Shown here in pieces: positions 7,373 to 14,386 of a stretch of 17,248 nt of DNA. The stretch is taken from NCBI GenBank assembly GCA_904501835.1, contig CAJGBW010000032.1:1-17248 (forward strand), read 5' to 3'. Origin of the DNA: an uncultured Bacteroidales bacterium (GTDB lineage Bacteria; Bacteroidota; Bacteroidia; Bacteroidales; UBA932). The translations under genes were made by a program, and so were the position numbers. Under the pieces are notes generated by a model, which worked only from the letters and a program-made list of their open reading frames with translations, was not told where the DNA came from and made no database searches. How positions within the stretch are numbered: the stretch's first letter is position 1; the number at the start of each line of letters is the position of its first letter.

Positions 7373-9046
7373 ATGAAACAGAATACAATACTCAAAAAAT
7401 CAAGATTTATAACAACATTGTTACTTCTTGGATTTTCAAGTAGCCTTCTAGCGCAGACTCCACGCGACGCTTATAAATACAGCGAATACGACTACATAGG
7501 AAGCGCACGTACGTTCGCCATGGGAAACGCTTTTACCGCATTGGGTGGAGACCTTGGTTCCATCAATATAAATCCTGCAGGTTCAGCAACTGCGGGATTT
7601 AGTCAAGTGACAGTAAGCCCCGGATTTAACCTCAGCAAAACAAGCACAAAAGGCTTTTGGGAAAATGCAAACTCCTACACGCAAAACGATGAATCGCACT
7701 CTACATTTCGTCTTCCCAATGTGGGCTTCGTAATGGATTTCCAACTCGGCAATAATTTTCTCAACGGTATATCTGTCGGCTTTGTCTCCAATATAACCAA
7801 TGATTTTTCGGAAAAGTCAAACGCATTCGGCACGAACCGCAACAGTTCATTTTTGAGTGCCCTTGCCCAGGCAGCCGGCGACCGAAAAATCTCCAACAGT
7901 GTTTTCGACAAATCCGATTGCTTTGACCAAGCACCATTCGATCTTTGCCTGGCTTACCGCACCGGCATGATCAGCAACATTACGGGTGAAGATAAGAAGT
8001 ACCTGGCTGTAACAGAAGATGCCATTGACAACGGAGACGGCACCTATGACATTATGTTGAAAAACGGAGGTGGTTTGGATCAGAATTGGGGACGTCATAT
8101 CGATGGAAGTAAAAACGACTATGTCTTTAATGTAGGCTTCAACTTTTCTAAAAAATTCTTCTTCGGAGTCAATGTCGGCATCACGGATATCAACTACGAA
8201 TACGAAGATTTCTTTAAAGAAAGCGCCATCGACCCCAGCAAATACAATTGTGAATATACCATTGACGGAAACACGTATAATACTCGCTGGAAAAGTGCCA
8301 AATATGGTTATCAGATTACGACCAAAGGCACCGGCGTATATGGCAAGTTTGGTTTTATCTACACTCCTACACAGTATTTAAGAGTAGGAGCAGCCATTCA
8401 GACACCAACTTACGTCAATTACACAGAAAAATACAGAAGCTACGCCATCAACAACTTTGACAATTCCATGTTCGGAGGTAGCGAAGACAGTCCGACTTAT
8501 CACAATAAATTTTCCATCGAGAACCCGATGAGAGCTAATTTCGGTATCGCCGGAATCATTGGAAAGTTCTGTGTTATCAGCGTGGATTATGAATGCAGTC
8601 CTTATGACAAAATGGAATTCAATAGCAATGAATTGAACAACTCCGAATGGGAAGACCTCAACAATGAAATCAGCAAAACATACACGATTGGACACAATCT
8701 CCGCATCGGAACCGAATTCAACATCGCCAACACCCTGTTTGCCCGTGCCGGCTACAATTTGCTGACCGATCCTTTTGTTTTCACTGCGGCAAACGGAGAA
8801 TCTTCACAAGATATTTCCAATATCGGAAAATTCGGAAGACATACAGTTAGCGTTGGTTTGGGCTACAGCAGCAAAAACAGTTTCTTCGCTGATTTTGCCT
8901 TGGCCGCGAAGTTTTCCCCTTCCGAGTATTTCTACCCCTATGACGATATTCACGACATAAGTAGAACTGTTGTGGTACAAGCTCCCGAACTTCTGGTAGA
9001 AAAAATGTTGTGGACAGGCGTCCTCACATTGGGATGGCGATTCTAA
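7373..9046 (+). CDS. OmpP1/FadL/TodX-family outer-membrane transporter
   Basis: 557 residues with a signal peptide (about 1-28, ending SSLLAQ). It is a predicted 14-strand FadL-like barrel that moves hydrophobic compounds such as long-chain fatty acids across the outer membrane. The N-terminal hatch signature is clear at about residues 50-71: AMGNAFTALGGDLGSININP followed by AG, equivalent to the FadL AxxGGAxxAxxxDAxxxxxNPAG pattern. Barrel-like strands continue through GVYGKFGFIYTPTQYLRVGA, IIGKFCVISVDYE, LRIGTEFNIANTLFARAGYN and SVGLGYSSKNSFFADFALAA. The C-terminus GVLTLGWRF ends in aromatic Phe, as expected for insertion by the Bam complex. It begins 75 nt after the lipoprotein gene without a visible promoter or terminator between, so the two may be cotranscribed. 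The substrate is not readable from the sequence. Confidence 0.87.
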   Translation: MKQNTILKKSRFITTLLLLGFSSSLLAQTPRDAYKYSEYDYIGSARTFAMGNAFTALGGDLGSININPAGSATAGFSQVTVSPGFNLSKTSTKGFWENANSYTQNDESHSTFRLPNVGFVMDFQLGNNFLNGISVGFVSNITNDFSEKSNAFGTNRNSSFLSALAQAAGDRKISNSVFDKSDCFDQAPFDLCLAYRTGMISNITGEDKKYLAVTEDAIDNGDGTYDIMLKNGGGLDQNWGRHIDGSKNDYVFNVGFNFSKKFFFGVNVGITDINYEYEDFFKESAIDPSKYNCEYTIDGNTYNTRWKSAKYGYQITTKGTGVYGKFGFIYTPTQYLRVGAAIQTPTYVNYTEKYRSYAINNFDNSMFGGSEDSPTYHNKFSIENPMRANFGIAGIIGKFCVISVDYECSPYDKMEFNSNELNNSEWEDLNNEISKTYTIGHNLRIGTEFNIANTLFARAGYNLLTDPFVFTAANGESSQDISNIGKFGRHTVSVGLGYSSKNSFFADFALAAKFSPSEYFYPYDDIHDISRTVVVQAPELLVEKMLWTGVLTLGWRF

Positions 9047-9063
9047 ACGCGTTGAATCAGATC

Positions 9064-9708
9064 TTATCGTTTTTTCATTCTCGCCAAAACAGTCAGACTG
9101 TCAGGTCCCTCATTAAAGAGCAGGTCGAGAATTGACAAATGGTCCGTAAAAGGAAATTTCTCTGAAAATACTTGATAATAAGGCTTCTCACACTCAAAAA
9201 GAGAAGCCTTTTTTGGACTCAATTCCGTTCGCAAATCCCACAGCTCGGGATATTCGGCCTGATAAGAGTCCGTGAAAGAGAGTGTGTACGGAAGATGAAT
9301 AGCCGAGAGCAAAAATTCGAGCAGCTGGAGATTCAGATCAAAAAGAAAGGCAGGCCTTGAATCTAAAATGGCAAAAATCTCATCTTTATAATGCTCAAAA
9401 AAAGCAGAATGGCCATAGGCAGAAGAGATGGCCGTCTGATGAACGCGCAACCAAGGCGTAGAATAATCCACTTTGAGCTCTCGAATGGGAATATGATGTT
9501 GGGAGTGCACGATGGGCACAATCAGATTTTCTTTCCCAGACGCTGTCAATAGCGTACAACGGTTGCGCCAACTCTGTTTGCAATAATGTTCGTGCGCCTC
9601 CAAAACAATACTTGCCGGCGTAATATTACCGGCAAGTGTAGCTTGTGATGCTATGGCCGCAAAATAATCAAGCGGCGGAAAATAAGCAGTGGATAAAAGA
9701 AGGGACAT
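9064..9708 (-). CDS. WbqC family protein
   Basis: 214 residues without signal peptide or membrane segment, so probably cytoplasmic. It matches the WbqC-like family, named after a gene in O-antigen clusters: an N-terminal LSTAYFPPLDYFAAI stretch, HEHYCKQSWRNRCTLLTASGKENLIVPI (about 39-66), then WLRVHQTAISSAYGHSAFFEHYKDEI (about 86-111). Family biochemistry is unsettled, with roles in sugar or amino-acid modification for surface polysaccharides suggested. Its ATG overlaps the lpxA stop in the form TAATG, so it is translated as the last gene of the lipid A operon. The stop lies 17 nt from that of the convergent porin. Family membership is firm; the function is not. Confidence 0.85.
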   Translation of the reverse strand: MSLLLSTAYFPPLDYFAAIASQATLAGNITPASIVLEAHEHYCKQSWRNRCTLLTASGKENLIVPIVHSQHHIPIRELKVDYSTPWLRVHQTAISSAYGHSAFFEHYKDEIFAILDSRPAFLFDLNLQLLEFLLSAIHLPYTLSFTDSYQAEYPELWDLRTELSPKKASLFECEKPYYQVFSEKFPFTDHLSILDLLFNEGPDSLTVLARMKKR

Positions 9709-10523
9709 TATTCGAGGTCGCCTTTGGAGACGTTGCTTCCCATACCCTTCACGATACCACGTTTAGAAGAAGCAATAAAACTCAAAATCACGTCTTTCTC
9801 TTCACTCGGAGCAAATCCATCACGGATACGTGCACAAGCGTCACTGACATTCATGCCGCTGTTATAAATCAAGTCATACATATCCTTGATTTCACGGATT
9901 TGTTCGGAAGTATAGCCACGGCGACGAAGGCCCACGATATTAACGCCCGCAAAGGAAATAGGGTCACGACCGCAGAGGGAATAAGGAGGAATATCCTTGT
10001 TGATTTTACTACCGCCGCTGACCATCGCATGCTTACCGATTTTGGAGAACTGGTGTGCTACGGCACCGCCACCGATAATGGCCCAATCATCCACATCCGT
10101 CTCTCCGGCGATTCCCACATAACTCACTAAAATACAATGATTTCCAACAGTACAATCGTGAGCGACATGGGTATAGGACATGAGCAGAACATCATCGCCG
10201 ATTTGGGTAACACCCTTTCCGCTGGCTTTGGTACCACGGTTGATGGTTGCACATTCACGGATATTCACTCTGTTGCCGATACGGACATAAGTCACTTCCC
10301 CGTCAAATTTCAAATCCTGCGGAACAGCACCAATCACAGCGCCCGGGAAAACGGTGCAATCCGTTCCCATTTCCACATAATTAAAAATCGTAGCGTGGGG
10401 CAAAATTTTACAACGATCACCTATCGTTACATACTCATCTACATAAGCATAGGGACCGATTTCTACATCCTCGCCCAATTTGGCATTGGGATGTACAGTA
10501 GCTAAAGGATGAATTTTAGTCAT
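9708..10523 (-). CDS. lpxA: UDP-N-acetylglucosamine acyltransferase LpxA
   Basis: 271-residue cytoplasmic enzyme for the first step of lipid A synthesis: transfer of a 3-hydroxyacyl chain from acyl carrier protein to the 3-OH of UDP-GlcNAc. The first 185 or so residues are hexapeptide repeats of a left-handed beta helix (HPNAKLGEDVEIGPYAYV, VTIGDRCKILPHATI and so on). The catalytic His is His122 in SYTHVAHDCTVGNHC (about 116-130). The conserved MVSGGSKINKDIPPY and FAGVNIVGLRRRGY stretch (about 167-204) leads to the C-terminal helical domain. Its ATG is one nucleotide after the lpxC stop, and its own stop overlaps the wbqC start. Motifs and length (E. coli enzyme 262) are normal. Confidence 0.96.
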   Translation of the reverse strand: MTKIHPLATVHPNAKLGEDVEIGPYAYVDEYVTIGDRCKILPHATIFNYVEMGTDCTVFPGAVIGAVPQDLKFDGEVTYVRIGNRVNIRECATINRGTKASGKGVTQIGDDVLLMSYTHVAHDCTVGNHCILVSYVGIAGETDVDDWAIIGGGAVAHQFSKIGKHAMVSGGSKINKDIPPYSLCGRDPISFAGVNIVGLRRRGYTSEQIREIKDMYDLIYNSGMNVSDACARIRDGFAPSEEKDVILSFIASSKRGIVKGMGSNVSKGDLE

Positions 10524-10524
10524 A

Positions 10525-11427
10525 CTATTTATTTCTCTCGATTAACATTTTAGCCACTTGCGTATTGACAAAATGGCCTGTTTTTACGGCACTAACCTTG
10601 GCTTTCAAGAAACCGCCGCAAAGTCTTAAATCACCCAGCAAATCCAACATCTTGTGGCGGGCACATTCGTTTTCATAACGAAGCGGGCTCAAATATCCCA
10701 CTTCTGCTTTCTCGGGAGTCGGGAAAGAAAGCCCTTCACAAATGGTTTGCAGACGTTCCTGGGTAATAGGATGTTCTATAATGACGATGGCATTATTTAC
10801 ATCGCCACCTTTAATCAGATTGTTCTTGAAAAGATATTCAATTTCGTGAAAGAAGACAAAAGTGCGGCAAGATGCGATTTCAGCTGCATAATCAACACCC
10901 TCATCCCAATGTGCCTGCTGAACACCGACCACTTGAGAACCGAAATCCACGGTTATATCGTAAGAAGGCGCTTCATCAGTTGGGCTTACCACCACCTTGA
11001 TGCCTTTCACGCTATCTTCAAAGACCACTTCCTCTTTCAATTCGATATATTGGCGCTCTGCCTCCTGCTCCTGAATACCACCGGCCAAAATAGCCTCACA
11101 ATACAATTTGGCACTTCCGTCCAAAATGGGAACCTCTTCATTATCCAAGGTGATGAGCGCATTGTCAATCCCCATTCCTGTCAGGGCTGAAAGCACATGT
11201 TCTACGGTAATGACATTGACGCCGTTCTGGGTTAAAGTTGTACTGCGGGCGGTATTGGAAACATGGGTCGCCAGCGCTTCAACAACAGCCTCTTCGCCAA
11301 CATCGGTACGTACAAAACGTATTCCTGTAGATGCGGGAGCAGGATTTATGGTCATTTTGACGGGCTTTCCCGTGTGTAATCCTTTTCCCTCAAACGAGCA
11401 GGCTTTCTTTAATGTTCTTTGAAACAT
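10525..11427 (-). CDS. lpxC: UDP-3-O-acyl-N-acetylglucosamine deacetylase LpxC, without FabZ fusion
   Basis: 300-residue zinc amidase for the committed step of lipid A synthesis, removal of the N-acetyl group from UDP-3-O-acyl-GlcNAc. The zinc ligands appear as His77 (in VEHVLSAL), His258 and Asp262 (in RHKMLDLLGDL). Glu76 is the general base and His285 (in KTGHFVNT) the second catalytic residue. GKGLHTG (14-20) and EVPILDGSA (98-106) are family words. RTFVFFHEIEYLFKNNLIKG resembles Bacteroidota sequences. In most Bacteroidota LpxC carries a C-terminal FabZ dehydratase domain giving about 460 residues. Here the protein stops right after the LpxC domain and lpxA begins 1 nt later, so the FabZ half is absent, not frameshifted. 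A possible internal -7 box lies upstream (11450-11457). Confidence 0.95.
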   Translation of the reverse strand: MFQRTLKKACSFEGKGLHTGKPVKMTINPAPASTGIRFVRTDVGEEAVVEALATHVSNTARSTTLTQNGVNVITVEHVLSALTGMGIDNALITLDNEEVPILDGSAKLYCEAILAGGIQEQEAERQYIELKEEVVFEDSVKGIKVVVSPTDEAPSYDITVDFGSQVVGVQQAHWDEGVDYAAEIASCRTFVFFHEIEYLFKNNLIKGGDVNNAIVIIEHPITQERLQTICEGLSFPTPEKAEVGYLSPLRYENECARHKMLDLLGDLRLCGGFLKAKVSAVKTGHFVNTQVAKMLIERNK

Positions 11428-11449
11428 AGAGATACTTATAAAAATTTCG

Positions 11450-11457
11450 CAAAGGTA
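11450..11457 (-). promoter_or_regulatory. Possible internal -7 box before lpxC
   Basis: TACCTTTG on the minus strand in the 35-nt lpxD-lpxC gap fits TAnnTTTG. It could supply extra transcription of lpxC-lpxA-wbqC. No -33 element is visible at the right spacing, so it may be chance. Confidence 0.3.
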
Positions 11458-11462
11458 GTGAT

Positions 11463-12461
11463 TTATTTGTTATTTACACGTCCACTCTTGCGGAATTGAA
11501 CATAGGCACGTTTAAATTCGTTATGATCGAAGCCGGGATTGCCTTGATAGATAGATCCCTCTTGGGTTATAGACTTGATAATCGAAGTCTTGGCGGCTAC
11601 CATGGTCTTATCCGCAATACTGATATGTCCGACTACGCCGACCTGCCCTGCCAAGGTGCAGAATTTTCCGATTTTGGTCGAGCCGGCCACTCCGGTCTGG
11701 GCACACATGACGGTATGCTCACCCACCTCGACATTGTGGGCGATCTGCACGAGATTATCGACTTTGACTCCTTTGTGAATGATGGTAGAACCCATCTGTG
11801 ACTTATCCACAGTCGAATTGGCTCCGATTTCTACATCATCCTCGATAATCACGTTGCCGTTATGCTCGATTTTCTTGTATGAGCCGTCGGTCTGGGGGGC
11901 AAAGCCAAAGCCATCGCTTCCGATGACCGCACCCGCCTGAAGAATCACACGATTACCGATGACGCTGCCAGAATAAATTTTCACCCCGGGGTATAGGATA
12001 CAATAGTCGCCGATGGTCACATTATCTCCGATATAAACCTGGGGATATATTTTGGTATAAGAACCGACCTTGCTATGCTCACCGATATAGGAATTTTCTC
12101 CCACATACACCTTCTTTCCCAATTTGGACGACCAACGAATCACGCTATGACGGCCTCTGTAACGCTTGTATGAACGCTTTTGCGCCGTCACATAATCAAG
12201 CAGAGCGGCTACAGCGCTATACGCATTGGGCACACGAATCAGGGTCGCAGATACGGGCTGAGTGAGCTGAAAATCCTCATTGATGATAATCGCAGAGGCT
12301 TTGCTGGTATAGACGTATTTCTCGTATTTAGGATTGGCAAAAAAACAGATGGCGCCGGGTTTCCCGCTCTCGATGCGGGCAAAAGTCTTAATCAAAATGT
12401 GGGGGTCACCCTCCACACGGCCGTTAAGCACCTCGGCAATTTTTTGGGTTGTTAGTTCCAT
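11463..12461 (-). CDS. lpxD: UDP-3-O-acylglucosamine N-acyltransferase LpxD
   Basis: 332-residue cytoplasmic enzyme for the third step of lipid A synthesis: addition of a 3-hydroxyacyl chain to the amino group exposed by LpxC. An N-terminal uridine-binding domain (about 1-100, with PGAICFFANPKYEKYV) precedes a left-handed beta helix of hexapeptide repeats (about 105-295). The hallmark GSDGFGFAP is at 181-189. The catalytic His is His242 in LVQIAHNVEVG, matching the E. coli QIAHNV motif. The C-terminal helix FDHNEFKRAYVQFRK is typical. It is the first gene of the lpxD-lpxC-lpxA-wbqC run and is transcribed away from rimP. A -7 box lies at 12479-12486. It is of normal length. Confidence 0.95.
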   Translation of the reverse strand: MELTTQKIAEVLNGRVEGDPHILIKTFARIESGKPGAICFFANPKYEKYVYTSKASAIIINEDFQLTQPVSATLIRVPNAYSAVAALLDYVTAQKRSYKRYRGRHSVIRWSSKLGKKVYVGENSYIGEHSKVGSYTKIYPQVYIGDNVTIGDYCILYPGVKIYSGSVIGNRVILQAGAVIGSDGFGFAPQTDGSYKKIEHNGNVIIEDDVEIGANSTVDKSQMGSTIIHKGVKVDNLVQIAHNVEVGEHTVMCAQTGVAGSTKIGKFCTLAGQVGVVGHISIADKTMVAAKTSIIKSITQEGSIYQGNPGFDHNEFKRAYVQFRKSGRVNNK

Positions 12462-12478
12462 TTCACGCTAATTTTCTG

Positions 12479-12486
12479 CAAAAATA
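12479..12486 (-). promoter_or_regulatory. -7 promoter box of the lpx operon
   Basis: TATTTTTG on the minus strand fits TAnnTTTG, about 17 nt before the lpxD ATG, which is a plausible short leader. It is one of two back-to-back -7 boxes in this intergenic region; the other serves rimP. Confidence 0.45.
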
Positions 12487-12519
12487 TGCAAATCAATGCA
12501 CATTTTAAAAATATATTGC

Positions 12520-12527
12520 TATCTTTG
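12520..12527 (+). promoter_or_regulatory. -7 promoter box of the rimP-nusA-infB operon
   Basis: TATCTTTG fits TAnnTTTG. Transcription from about 12533 would place the whole hairpin at 12541-12560 within the first 30 nt of the RNA. The -33 region is not convincing. Confidence 0.5.
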
Positions 12528-12540
12528 CAAGTGAATTGAG

Positions 12541-12568
12541 AGGGGACAGCGTTGTCCCCTTTCTTTAT
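12541..12568 (+). promoter_or_regulatory. rimP leader hairpin with U-rich tail (putative attenuator)
   Basis: AGGGGACA (12541-12548) and TGTCCCCT (12553-12560) form a perfect 8-bp stem with a GCGT loop, followed by TTTCTTT (from the end of the stem to about 12566). This is an intrinsic-terminator shape placed just upstream of the rimP ATG at 12588 and just after the likely start site. Hairpins of this kind precede rimP in other phyla and are thought to attenuate the operon that encodes NusA. The shape is seen directly; regulation is inferred. Confidence 0.6.
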
Positions 12569-12587
12569 ACCCAAAACAGACTTGCAG

Positions 12588-13055
12588 ATGAACATTACTG
12601 ACATAAAAGATGCAATTGAGCAGGAAATCGTTGCACGAGGCCTGTTCTTCGTAGAAATCAGCATCAGCACAGAAAACGATGTCTGCCTAACGGTGGAGGC
12701 CGAAAAAGGCAGCATAACGTTGGACGATTGCACTTGGATTTCAAGACTTTTTGAAGAGGCATTTGACAGAGAGAAGGAGGATTATTCCCTCACGGTATCT
12801 TCGGCTGGATTGGACCAGGCGTTCAAAGTGGCCGGACAATATCAGAAAGCCATTGGAAGCAAGGTAGAAATTTCCATCAAAGGGGGCCGAAAATTGACAG
12901 CCACCTTGGATAGTGCGGACGAAAACGGAATCAGTTTTTCCTACACAAGTCTGGAAAAGCCGGAGGGAAGCAAAAAGAAAGTGATGGTGGAGAAAAACGA
13001 GACACTCCCCTTCTCACAAATCAACGCGGTAAAACCTCACATTGAATTTGAATAG
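12588..13055 (+). CDS. rimP: Ribosome maturation factor RimP
   Basis: 155-residue cytoplasmic factor needed for maturation of the 30S subunit. The ATG at 12588 (MNITDIKDAIEQEIVARGL) is chosen because the upstream in-frame extension starts with TTG and runs through the leader hairpin. The N-terminal alpha/beta domain covers about residues 1-80. SLTVSSAGLDQAF (about 77-89) is the RimP version of the YxLEVSSPGLDRPL motif. The C-terminal SH3-like domain follows (about 86-155, KAIGSKVEISIKGGRKLTATL). It is the first gene of rimP-nusA-infB, with 32 nt before nusA. It is of normal length and intact. Confidence 0.93.
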   Translation: MNITDIKDAIEQEIVARGLFFVEISISTENDVCLTVEAEKGSITLDDCTWISRLFEEAFDREKEDYSLTVSSAGLDQAFKVAGQYQKAIGSKVEISIKGGRKLTATLDSADENGISFSYTSLEKPEGSKKKVMVEKNETLPFSQINAVKPHIEFE

Positions 13056-13087
13056 AATTGAAATTAAATAAAATCTGATAAAACTTT

Positions 13088-14368
13088 ATGGAAGAGAAAA
13101 TTGACCTCAAAGATGCGTTTGCGGAGTTCAAAAAACAAAAAAACATTGACCGCAACACTATGATGGGTGTATTGAAAGATGTATTCCTCACCCAATTGAC
13201 CAAAGTATATGGAAATGCCGACAATTTTGACGTGATTGTCAATGTTGACCGAGGCGACTGCGAAATCTACCAGAAATTTGACGTAGTGGAGCAGGTGGAA
13301 GATCCTATCCGCGAAATCACGGTAGCACAGCTTGAAGAAATGGGCGAAGATGATTTCGAAGTTGGTGATGAATATGTAAAGAAGATTCCTTTGAAAGATT
13401 TCGGTCGTCGTGGTATCCTGAACCTTCGTCAAAATCTTCAGGGACGCATTATGGACATCGAAAGAGCCAATCTCTACAACAAATACTTGAGCAAAAAAGG
13501 TGATTTGTTTACCGGTGAGGTGTATCAGTCATGGAGCAAAGAGGTGCTTTTGATGGATGAAGACCACAATGAACTTCATTTGCCCAAGAGCGAGCAGATT
13601 CAGGGTGAGCATTTCAAGAAAGGTGACATCGTAAGAGCCATCATCAAGGACGTTGAAATGAAAAACAACTCCACTCCTTACATTATCCTTTCCAGAACAT
13701 CCGGCGAATTCTTGGAGCGTTTGTTCGAGCAGGAGGTTCCTGAAATTTATGATGGACTTATCACCATCAAGAAAGTGGTACGTATTCCGGGTGAAAGAGC
13801 CAAAGTGGCTGTAGAAAGCTATGACGAGCGCATTGACCCCATCGGAGCATGTATCGGTGTAAAAGGTGCCCGTATCATCGGCATCGTAAAAGAGTTGCGT
13901 AACGAGAATATCGACGTAATTCAATGGACCTCCAACACCCAGCTTCTTATCCAGCGCGCCCTTAATCCCGCCAAGATTTCCTCTATCGTCATGAGTCCTG
14001 AAGAAGACAAAATCAAAGTATTCATGCACCCTGACGAGGTGAAGAAAGGTATTGGTAAAGGAGGTTGCAACATCAAACTCGCCGGCATGTTGGTTGGCAA
14101 AGAGATCGAGGTTTGGAGAGACGTGACCGCTCAGGAAGAAGAGGAAGACGATGTGCTTTTGAGCGAATTCTCAAATGACAACGCAAGCAACGAAGAATAT
14201 GGCAACGGCATCGATCAATGGATTATCGAAAAACTTCAATCCATCGGTTGTGACACGGCCAAGAGCGTTCTCGCACGAGATCCGGAGGATATAGCCAGAA
14301 GAGCAGACCTTGAAGAAGAAACCGTTGCTGAGATTTTTGAAATTCTCCGCGCTGAATTTGAAGACTAA
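13088..14368 (+). CDS. nusA: Transcription termination/antitermination factor NusA
   Basis: 426-residue RNA-polymerase-associated factor that modulates pausing, termination and antitermination. Domain order: N-terminal RNAP-binding domain (about 1-125, with FKKQKNIDRNTMMGVLKDVF and GRRGILNLRQNLQGRIMD), S1 domain (about 137-205, beginning GDLFTGEVYQ), KH1 (about 210-285, with DPIGACIGVKGARI) and KH2 (about 290-345, with GIGKGGCNIKLA). A short acidic linker (about 348-375) joins a single C-terminal helix-hairpin-helix-like region (about 376-422), rather than the two acidic repeats of E. coli NusA. It lies between rimP and infB, with 18 nt before infB. The leader hairpin upstream of rimP is a natural candidate for NusA-dependent feedback. 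Confidence 0.96.
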   Translation: MEEKIDLKDAFAEFKKQKNIDRNTMMGVLKDVFLTQLTKVYGNADNFDVIVNVDRGDCEIYQKFDVVEQVEDPIREITVAQLEEMGEDDFEVGDEYVKKIPLKDFGRRGILNLRQNLQGRIMDIERANLYNKYLSKKGDLFTGEVYQSWSKEVLLMDEDHNELHLPKSEQIQGEHFKKGDIVRAIIKDVEMKNNSTPYIILSRTSGEFLERLFEQEVPEIYDGLITIKKVVRIPGERAKVAVESYDERIDPIGACIGVKGARIIGIVKELRNENIDVIQWTSNTQLLIQRALNPAKISSIVMSPEEDKIKVFMHPDEVKKGIGKGGCNIKLAGMLVGKEIEVWRDVTAQEEEEDDVLLSEFSNDNASNEEYGNGIDQWIIEKLQSIGCDTAKSVLARDPEDIARRADLEEETVAEIFEILRAEFED

Positions 14369-14386
14369 TCCTGTAAAGTTAAGATA

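Noticed and set aside
9039..9075. Bidirectional terminator between the convergent porin and wbqC genes
   Set aside because: GATTC/GAATC (9039-9043 and 9054-9058) gives only a 5-bp AT-rich stem with a 10-nt loop, and the T-run is more than 8 nt away. Too weak to call.
12552..12587. TTG start giving a 12-residue longer RimP
   Set aside because: It would begin in the loop of the leader hairpin; MNITDIKDAIEQ from the ATG at 12588 matches RimP N-termini.
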